In this document: positions 6,001 to 6,941 of the stretch, in pieces
How the letters are laid out: every line of letters starts with the position of its first letter
Position numbering within the stretch: position 1 is the stretch's first letter
DNA from: MB-PLM-2 sp964385715
GTDB taxonomy: Bacteria > Planctomycetota > Planctomycetia > Pirellulales > UBA7805
Direction of reading: 5' to 3'
Assembly: GCA_964385715.1 (NCBI GenBank)
Contig: CAYLRE010000257.1
Coordinates: forward strand, 1-6,941
DNA: 6,941 bases
Made by a program: the position numbers and the translations under genes
The notes under the pieces: generated by a model
Databases searched by the model: none
The model's input: the letters and a program-made list of their open reading frames with translations, nothing else
What the model was told of the DNA's origin: nothing

Positions 6001-6781
6001 CGTTGCCCGCACCCGAACTACTCGCTACTCCGAGCGACGTGAGCGAGGGGTCGAACAACTCAATCGCCGGTTGCAAAGCGGCGGCGGGATCTGCTACGAC
6101 CGTGATGCTTTGTCCGGCGTCGACGTCAATCAAAATGGTGTCGACTTCGCCCGAGGTGGCAATCGAACCGGCTTCGCTGGCAACGTAAACCGTGGAACCG
6201 GCCGGCGCAATCGCCTGCGGAGTCGTTAGCGCCTCGGTTGCACCGAGCGTTGGCGAGGATCCGTCTCCAGCAGCGGAGTTGGCTGGCGGGGTGTCATCGT
6301 CGGTCGGCTGATCGGAGCTTGTGGTCGTGGTCGTTTCCCAGTCTTCGCTTTGCGCGATCAAGCTGGCATAGACTTGGGTGACGTGCGCGTCATCGGTAAC
6401 GTCGCCCGTCGTGGGGTCGATCGGATTCTCATGTGCGTGCGGCCAGTCGGCGGCCAGCAGCCACCGCTCTTCCAGTTGTTCAAACAGGAGGCGGCATTCC
6501 AGCAGGCTCCTGGGCGGCTCCTGGCCACTTCGTGAGTTCGAGCGACGTCTGAGTTTGCTCCGCCGCCTTCGCTTGTGCGAAGCAGGATGGCCAGATTCGT
6601 TGGGGAGCAGCGGATTCATCGAGGACATACGGCGAGGTAAGGCAGGAGTCGTGGGCGGCTGGCCGGCACACGCACCGAGGGCCATTCGACCGGTGGGAAG
6701 GACGCGCCCAGCTTGATCACGAATGATCACATCGTTCGGAGATCCGCGATTCCGATTCTGGCAAAATGCGTAGACCTTCAT
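1..6781 (-). CDS. Giant multidomain secreted subtilisin-like (S8) peptidase with N-terminal PPC/Ig-like repeats, 3' end missing
   Basis: One uninterrupted frame of 2260 codons starts at the ATG at 6781-6779 and leaves the window at base 1. An in-frame TAG lies upstream at 6824-6826 with no ATG, GTG or TTG in between, so 6781 is the earliest start. Met33, Met52 and Met55 are alternatives, and no start has a well-placed Shine-Dalgarno sequence. The order is basic leader, LEPR-XLL motif, eight PPC-like sandwiches, four Ig-like domains, two unidentified inserts, an amidotransferase-like domain, an S8 propeptide and the first 20 residues of the catalytic domain. The triad Asp/His/Ser would lie outside the window, so activity is inferred. 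The protein is probably exported and acts at or outside the cell surface. I see no cysteine after residue 96 and only about 11 lysines after residue 100. The long coding frame is certain; the peptidase call rests on the propeptide and boundary motif. Confidence 0.93.
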   Translation of the reverse strand, partial: MKVYAFCQNRNRGSPNDVIIRDQAGRVLPTGRMALGACAGQPPTTPALPRRMSSMNPLLPNESGHPASHKRRRRSKLRRRSNSRSGQEPPRSLLECRLLFEQLEERWLLAADWPHAHENPIDPTTGDVTDDAHVTQVYASLIAQSEDWETTTTTSSDQPTDDDTPPANSAAGDGSSPTLGATEALTTPQAIAPAGSTVYVASEAGSIATSGEVDTILIDVDAGQSITVVADPAAALQPAIELFDPSLTSLGVASSSGAGNDAVLQSVGTTTGGTYQVNLSGLSATTGSYTVEIILNAAAESEEHDGGSNDSFATADDLDGTFVGLGIGAGQRTALLGSLTDGVGTPPSPSAIPSEADLLYNPVTGEVFLDSADSPGGVFHSYVLQTERFPGFIKDNHVPFLFGLTTTTRIELSETSFLSRAGVFNLGAVAPTDMNTAELDTFFTMASYSGQFGTGLGNFDLLVMDVPQAVDHYQFSLNAGESASLVVERQSGGDIGLELFDAAGILLTSGTGADNADAIINDFVAPTTGTYYAKISGNAIDYNFVITRNAVFDAEANDSVIDAQDLGTSGVAIGAIDSGDDFYRFAVNSGDLLAIATATPADGPYAFENLLDPAVELFDASGNAVAFDDNSAPDGRNAAFTHTAATSGLYTIRVTGAAASSGEYELQVSGQTGLATPFEVTTIDPANGETKVAPFTEITVDLSDAVRQETIDAADLTINGTPATAVTIVDSDTLRFTIPTLADGLHNVAIAAGALHDIQNQPLAALASSFTLSTTGPRVISTSVQEGDTLGTGTAAITLQFDRELDAAAIDASDVQLMGSLSGPHSPTLFSYDAVTSTLSLEFADLTDDAYSLTLKSGDGAFEDLLGRDLDGEPLAFPIPANASGNGVVGGDFVVNFVVDQSVLPIGVPLEAVAPLGSQIYDGAVAGRIGTAGDSDAFTIDVDAGQTITVVIDGMPTLQPTVELRHTGGSLVTSAAASVAGEDAVIQAESVTAGSYTIEVSGLASTTGEYQLSVILNALVETESHDGTTNDTLAQAQDLDPHFASLGIPSATNVSVLGTTDANVDFVNSLTQTNTTWFKQDPVFEFSGLPLPAGDALLTITATADLDRELEFLTINAEDLFETNLFMLDGEQGLAVTATLEIPKADLVALMADGTATFEVIPSNSVNELASDELTLELSYPSIPAAADRYQFTLGTGESVSLAATGLAASAFGTGHISLELLDSTGNVLTTGASATNVDQVVGSFVSATGGTYYASVSGNVTDYSLTVARGADFDAETNNALASDSQPQAQDLSTSGTALGGLSPGDVEPGQHFALIQDRLPWSVDSNQFVLSELGHQVSIIPSIDIDTTDLSQFDAIVLASDQEEGTYENVETNIAAIEAFVSAGGVFVVNYAAADLDLPYQYDVLPGASGLSVEAKTSADINVLDNSHGLILGPGGTITNATLDQVLWSRHGHTTLPLPAGGKAILSSEDPSEQVAFEYPLVGGHVLVHTLPIEFFAGGPQPLGRVFHHNLFDYAAQLASDVADNYSVEVVTGDLLNVQTFLPATAGAEFVNELDVALKLYDPTGTLVASDTAGSLTHTAAMSGTYTLRVLGEANTSGEYVVQISGASGSLPAFEVVASDPADGGRVGVDTIKVTVDFSDAVLLTSVTAGDLLVDGSIAATGVTALDHDTLIFEIPALADGLHTLQITGGAILDLQGQSLQAFTSEFTVDTIAPRVIATSILEGDTVSGTTLSYVVQFDEELDASFLGAFSYSLSGVTHGGHVPVGVNYDAPSSTLTLDFVNLPEDNYTLTLFSGDGNFEDLVGNDLDGEPLVPTTVPSGDGEAGGDFLVHFENEFDTISFPTPLAATGPVGSLVHDGNQQGNISQAGDVDAFTLEVDGGQTIAFIVDGDATLQASVVVEDLSGTPVATSTVAAGETAVIQALPTVAGTYTVRVSGAAGSTGNYELHAILNAAVEEEAHGGAANNDVVSAEDIDGSFVELGPGSAARGAVIGQAGSDSDVFKFTVAQDQSVSLALGSQLPGGLSLELLDAGGSVLATGVSTSANNFDQGISNFVATAAGTYHARVSGAISEYNLIVTRGAEFDRESNNNPSGDQAIGDGQTALGYLGGEPAPLPAGDAHSAGDIFSDADNDAGGPVVPSTTGDLSQAAPDRLIVRFDNRPGLDIAAEVAAIGATLIDVLPLINGALVEMPSAAPAGLSSAADGDSLAAPPSLLEMADHWARRPSVLYAVPDYVIEIDQTLPNDLNATALWGMHNTGQT
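2..61 (-). other. Start of S8 peptidase catalytic domain (residues 2241-2260, cut by window edge)
   Basis: The last residues in the window read LPNDLNATALWGMHNTGQT. This corresponds to the well-known junction of secreted subtilases, P-N-D-P-x-(3-5)-Q-W-G-L-H-N-T-G-Q, which marks the N-terminal end of the S8 catalytic domain. The Asp, His and Ser of the triad would follow beyond base 1, so whether the enzyme is intact cannot be judged here. Confidence 0.85.
62..328 (-). other. Subtilisin-type (I9-like) propeptide (residues 2152-2240)
   Basis: The pattern follows S8 propeptides. The first strand is DRLIVRFDNRPG (2152-2163), like the usual VIVKFK strand. Then come the IGATLIDVLPLINGALVEMP segment (2173-2192) and a helix near LLEMADHWARRP. 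The closing strand is SVLYAVPDYVIEID (2226-2239), matching the family's V-E-Y-A-E-P-N-Y. In the family this domain assists folding of the catalytic domain and blocks its active site until cleaved. An Ala/Ser-rich stretch of about 20 residues (2193-2212) enlarges the loop between the middle strand and the second helix. The start of the catalytic domain follows immediately. Confidence 0.82.
329..481 (-). other. Acidic Gly/Pro/Asp linker before the propeptide (residues 2101-2151)
   Basis: A spacer rich in Gly, Ala, Pro and Asp, including GGEPAPLPAGDAHSAGD (2109-2125) and SDADNDAGGPVVP. Its first part, GQTALGYLGG, resembles the ALGGL stretch that precedes the amidotransferase-like insert and the AIGAI stretch of C1. 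It therefore probably still belongs to the PPC opening segment. The remainder has no recognisable fold. Confidence 0.55.
482..814 (-). other. PPC-like domain B3, without insert (residues 1990-2100)
   Basis: Third copy of the B type: SDVFKFTVAQDQSVSLAL, LSLELLDAGGSVLATG, ANNFDQGISNFVATAAGTYH (2045-2064) and EYNLIVTRGAEFD. Unlike B1 and B2 it follows its opening strand (NNDVVSAEDIDGSFVELG) after only about 20 residues, so it is a complete, uninterrupted PPC domain. It closes with DRESNNNPSGDQAIGD (2085-2100), another PPC opening strand, after which the peptidase part begins rather than a PPC core. Confidence 0.8.
842..1222 (-). other. PPC-like domain A3 (residues 1854-1980)
   Basis: Third copy of the A type: GSLVHDGNQQGNIS, DVDAFTLEVDGGQTIAFIVD (1871-1890), AGTYTVRVSG (1929-1938) and TGNYELHAILNAAVEEE. 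It closes with HGGAANNDVVSAEDIDGSFV (1961-1980), the opening strand of the next PPC domain. As in A2, it follows an Ig pair. Confidence 0.78.
1262..1939 (-). other. Tandem bacterial Ig-like domains, second pair (residues 1615-1840)
   Basis: This pair is paralogous to the first pair along its full length. FEVVASDPADGG matches FEVTTIDPANGE, and LIFEIPALADGLHTLQITGG (1673-1692) matches the LRFTIPTLADGLH stretch. APRVIATSILEGDTV matches GPRVISTSVQEGDTL. The second domain contains YVVQFDEELDASF and SGDGNFEDLVGNDLDGEPL (1796-1814), and its final strand is GGDFLVHFENEFD. The succession of domains and loop lengths is almost identical to the first pair, showing that PPC-C plus two Ig-like domains was duplicated as a block. 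Confidence 0.75.
1940..2221 (-). other. PPC-like domain C2, core part (residues 1521-1614)
   Basis: The core is ADNYSVEVVTGDLLNVQTFL (1525-1544), ELDVALKLYDPTGTLVASD, SGTYTLRVLG (1585-1594) and SGEYVVQISG. It aligns with C1 across the core and has the same THTAA-x-SG stretch before the G-x-Y-T strand. Its opening acidic strand lies about 220 residues earlier, before the amidotransferase-like domain. Confidence 0.8.
2222..2881 (-). other. Class I glutamine amidotransferase-like (GATase1-like) alpha/beta domain (residues 1301-1520)
   Basis: This domain is unlike the surrounding beta-sandwiches. It shows alternating strands and helices: HFALIQDRLPWSVDSNQFVL (1313-1332), ELGHQVSIIPS, TDLSQFDAIVLASDQEEGTY (1350-1369), VETNIAAIEAFVSAGGVFVV (1372-1391) and GGHVLVHTLPIEFFAG (1485-1500). 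It ends with an H-N-L-x-D-Y-A helix. This resembles GATase1-like or ThuA-like flavodoxin-type folds. It contains no cysteine, so it cannot be a Cys-dependent amidotransferase; a binding or structural role is more likely. It sits inside a PPC domain, between ALGGLSPGD and ADNYSVEV. The fold call is from pattern only. Confidence 0.6.
2900..3241 (-). other. PPC-like domain B2 (residues 1181-1294)
   Basis: Second copy of the B type: ADRYQFTLGTGESVSL, HISLELLDSTGNVLTTG, NVDQVVGSFVSATGGTYYAS (1237-1256) and DYSLTVARGADFDAE. It closes with the acidic strand DAETNNALASDSQPQAQDLS (1275-1294). It lines up with B1 over the full domain and is slightly longer in the second strand region (ATGLAASAFGTGH). 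Confidence 0.8.
3239..3661 (-). other. Insert X2 of unknown, probably beta-sandwich fold (residues 1041-1181)
   Basis: This 141-residue stretch occupies the same place in the second unit as X1 in the first: after NDTLAQAQDLD and before DRYQF (1188-1192). The sequence is unrelated to X1 by eye. It contains GDALLTITATADLDRELEFL (1094-1113), a run of hydrophobic/polar alternation, LAVTATLEIPKADL, GTATFEVIPSNSVN (1154-1167) and DELTLELSYP. The alternation suggests a beta-sandwich of the adhesin or lectin kind. I cannot assign a family. Confidence 0.5.
3662..4033 (-). other. PPC-like domain A2 (residues 917-1040)
   Basis: Second copy of the A type: GSQIYDGAVAGRIG, SDAFTIDVDAGQTITVVIDG (935-954), AGSYTIEVSG (993-1002), then TGEYQLSVILNALVE. 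It closes with the acidic strand NDTLAQAQDLD (1030-1040) that opens the next PPC domain. It follows the Ig pair directly, as A3 does. Its DNA differs considerably from A1 even where the protein is identical, so the duplication is old. Confidence 0.78.
4082..4755 (-). other. Tandem bacterial Ig-like domains, first pair (residues 677-900)
   Basis: Two consecutive Ig-like sandwiches of the SbsA/Big_5 type. The first begins FEVTTIDPANGE (678-689), continues with the V-x-x-F-T-E-I-T-V-D-L-S strand, and ends around LASSFTLSTTG. The second begins GPRVISTSVQEGDTL (776-790) and continues with ITLQFDRELDAAAI and LSLEFADLTDDAYSLTLKSG. It then runs through the loop FEDLLGRDLDGEPL to the strand GGDFVVNFVVD (890-900). 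The DLxDGxY-like and GDGxFEDLxGxDLDGEP patterns recur in the second pair. They probably act as rigid spacers or adhesive modules. Confidence 0.75.
4757..5068 (-). other. PPC-like domain C1 (residues 572-675)
   Basis: The domain continues directly from the preceding acidic strand with no insert: IGAIDSGDDFYRFAVNSGD (573-591), AVELFDASGNAVAFDD, SGLYTIRVTG (647-656) and SGEYELQVSG (661-670). This uninterrupted copy shows how the opening strand, the I-D-x-x-D-D-F-Y-R-F strand and the core normally connect. It is therefore the reference for recognising the inserts in its paralogues. C2 is the matching copy in the second unit. Confidence 0.82.
5081..5398 (-). other. PPC-like domain B1 (residues 463-567)
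   Basis: A good PPC core: VDHYQFSLNAGESASLVV, then GLELFDAAGILLTSG, then TGTYYAKISG at 528-537 and DYNFVITR at 541-548. It closes with DAEANDSVIDAQDLG (553-567), the opening strand of the following PPC domain. B2 and B3 align along the whole length, sharing the ELFD/ELLD-x-x-G strand, the N-x-D-x-x-I-x-x-F segment, the TYYA strand and the DYN/EYN strand followed by an Arg-containing turn. Confidence 0.82.
5396..5821 (-). other. Insert X1 of unknown fold (residues 321-462)
   Basis: This 142-residue stretch lies between the opening strand of a PPC domain (SNDSFATADDLD) and its DHYQF strand (471-475). Visible patterns are EADLLYNPVTGEVFLD (354-369), PGGVFHSYVL, an aromatic-rich middle, FNLGAVAPTDMN (424-435) and YSGQFGTGLGNFDLLV (448-463). 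The NPxTGxVxLD and LGxVxPTxM patterns look familiar from other large planctomycete proteins, but I cannot name a family. No catalytic motif or transmembrane segment is evident. Confidence 0.5.
5822..6208 (-). other. PPC-like domain A1 (residues 193-320)
   Basis: This is a beta-sandwich of the bacterial pre-peptidase C-terminal (PPC) kind. Visible elements are an APAGSTVYV entry, GEVDTILIDVDAGQSITVV (equivalent of the D-x-F/Y-x-F strand and its Gly turn), AIELFDPS, and GGTYQVNLSG at 272-281. It closes with TGSYTVEIILNAAAE. The segment ends with the acidic strand SNDSFATADDLD (308-319), which is the opening strand of the next PPC domain. A2 and A3 are clear paralogues: DVDAGQ-S/T-ITVV and the closing ILNA-x-V/A-E are shared. 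PPC domains are thought to help secretion, localisation or substrate binding of exported enzymes. Confidence 0.75.
6206..6445 (-). other. Low-complexity Thr/Ser/Asp linker (residues 113-192)
   Basis: This stretch joins the N-terminal motif to the first PPC-like domain. It contains a run of five Thr (150-154 region), then an Asp/Pro/Ser/Gly-rich segment including TDDDTPPANSAAGDGSS near 160-176. No fold is recognisable. Such acidic, Thr-rich segments commonly act as flexible spacers in exported proteins; that role is inferred here. Confidence 0.6.
6446..6574 (-). other. Arg-rich leader and LEPR-XLL-type N-terminal motif (residues 70-112)
   Basis: Residues 70-80 read KRRRRSKLRRR, and residues 98-111 read LLFEQLEERWLLAA. 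The second stretch matches the LEPR-XLL pattern (Phe-Glu-x-Leu-Glu-x-Arg-x-Leu-Leu-Ala) found near the N-terminus of very large planctomycete surface or secreted proteins, usually after a basic patch. It is thought to serve sorting or export, but the mechanism is not established to my knowledge. There is no classical signal peptide with a long hydrophobic core in residues 1-110. The motif usually lies within the first few dozen residues, which would favour Met52 or Met55 (around 6628 and 6619) as the true start over Met1. Confidence 0.8.
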
Positions 6782-6941
6782 GGTAACACAGAGGCCACAG
6801 CCACTGCCACAAAATGGGCTCCTCTAGACCTGTCTAGCGTGCGCAAGATCGATCTGCCTTGATTCCTGGACCGGCTTTCAGGTGCCAAACGTTTTCTTGA
6901 GCCGTCTCAATATTCATCCTCCGGCGACGAATTACCTATTC
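6782..6941. other. Upstream intergenic stretch, no convincing gene
   Basis: The 160 bases upstream of the start hold stops in the frames checked and no recognisable coding region. Two perfect palindromic elements are visible: CTAGAC-CT-GTCTAG at 6824-6837 and AGATCGATCT at 6846-6855. I could not find a credible -35/-10 pair on the minus strand. The GAGGAG at 6819-6824 (minus strand) is 37 bases from the ATG, too far to serve it as a ribosome binding site. Confidence 0.5.
6824..6837. promoter_or_regulatory. Short inverted repeat upstream of the giant gene, possible operator
   Basis: CTAGAC and GTCTAG form a perfect 6-base inverted repeat separated by two bases, 42 bases upstream of the first possible start codon. 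The left arm overlaps the in-frame TAG stop. Size and position would suit a regulator site, but a repeat this short can arise by chance, and the stem is too short and not U-tailed for a terminator. Confidence 0.15.

Noticed and set aside
6819..6824. GAGGAG on the minus strand as a ribosome binding site for the giant gene
   Set aside because: It is 37 bases from the first ATG, far outside the usual distance, and no alternative start codon lies at a suitable distance.
6882..6887. TGGCAC on the minus strand, resembling the -24 element of a sigma-54 promoter
   Set aside because: No TTGC-type -12 element follows at the required spacing.
6834..6917. 27-codon minus-strand open frame (MNIETAQENVWHLK...) upstream of the giant gene, possible leader peptide
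   Set aside because: The GGAGG touches the ATG with no proper spacing, the frame is very short and no attenuator-like structure follows. It could be chance.
1..6941. DNA-level tandem repeats, CRISPR array or mobile element
   Set aside because: The repeats are visible at protein level only and are long and divergent. There are no regularly spaced identical DNA repeats, no transposase and no terminal inverted repeats.

Overview
The window is almost entirely one very long, incomplete minus-strand gene. It begins at about position 6781 and runs off the low-coordinate edge. I translated the frame by hand: 2260 consecutive codons with no stop. The protein begins with an Arg-rich stretch and a motif of the LEPR-XLL type (FEQLEERWLLAA). 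It continues through eight PPC-like beta-sandwich domains and four Ig-like domains, and ends in the window with a subtilisin-type propeptide and the first residues of an S8 peptidase domain. The N-terminal motif, the giant modular exported protein and the PPC/Ig style point to a planctomycete, probably of the Pirellulales type (Rhodopirellula/Blastopirellula relatives). That assignment is inference from family knowledge, not from a marker gene.

Layout in protein order (high to low coordinates): a 160-base upstream stretch with no convincing gene; the basic leader and LEPR-XLL motif (residues 70-112); a Thr/Ser/Asp-rich linker (113-192); PPC A1 (193-320); insert X1 (321-462); PPC B1 (463-567); PPC C1 (573-675); Ig-like pair (677-900); PPC A2 (917-1040); insert X2 (1041-1181); PPC B2 (1182-1294); a glutamine-amidotransferase-like alpha/beta domain (1301-1520); PPC C2 (1521-1614); a second Ig-like pair (1615-1840); PPC A3 (1854-1980); PPC B3 (1990-2100); an acidic linker; the S8 propeptide (2152-2240); and the start of the catalytic domain (2241-2260). 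The order A-B-C-Ig-Ig occurs twice and a third unit starts with A-B.

The most interesting point is where the non-PPC domains sit. A PPC domain typically opens with an acidic E-x-x-N-D...A-x-D-L strand and continues with a D-x-Y-x-F strand. In this protein X1, X2 and the amidotransferase-like domain each lie between those two elements, and the peptidase follows the same opening strand in the last unit. This suggests that one loop of the PPC fold repeatedly accepted whole domains, possibly including the peptidase. PPC domains are best known from the C-terminal side of secreted peptidases; here more than 2100 residues of them precede the propeptide. No other gene, RNA gene, mobile element or CRISPR array is visible.
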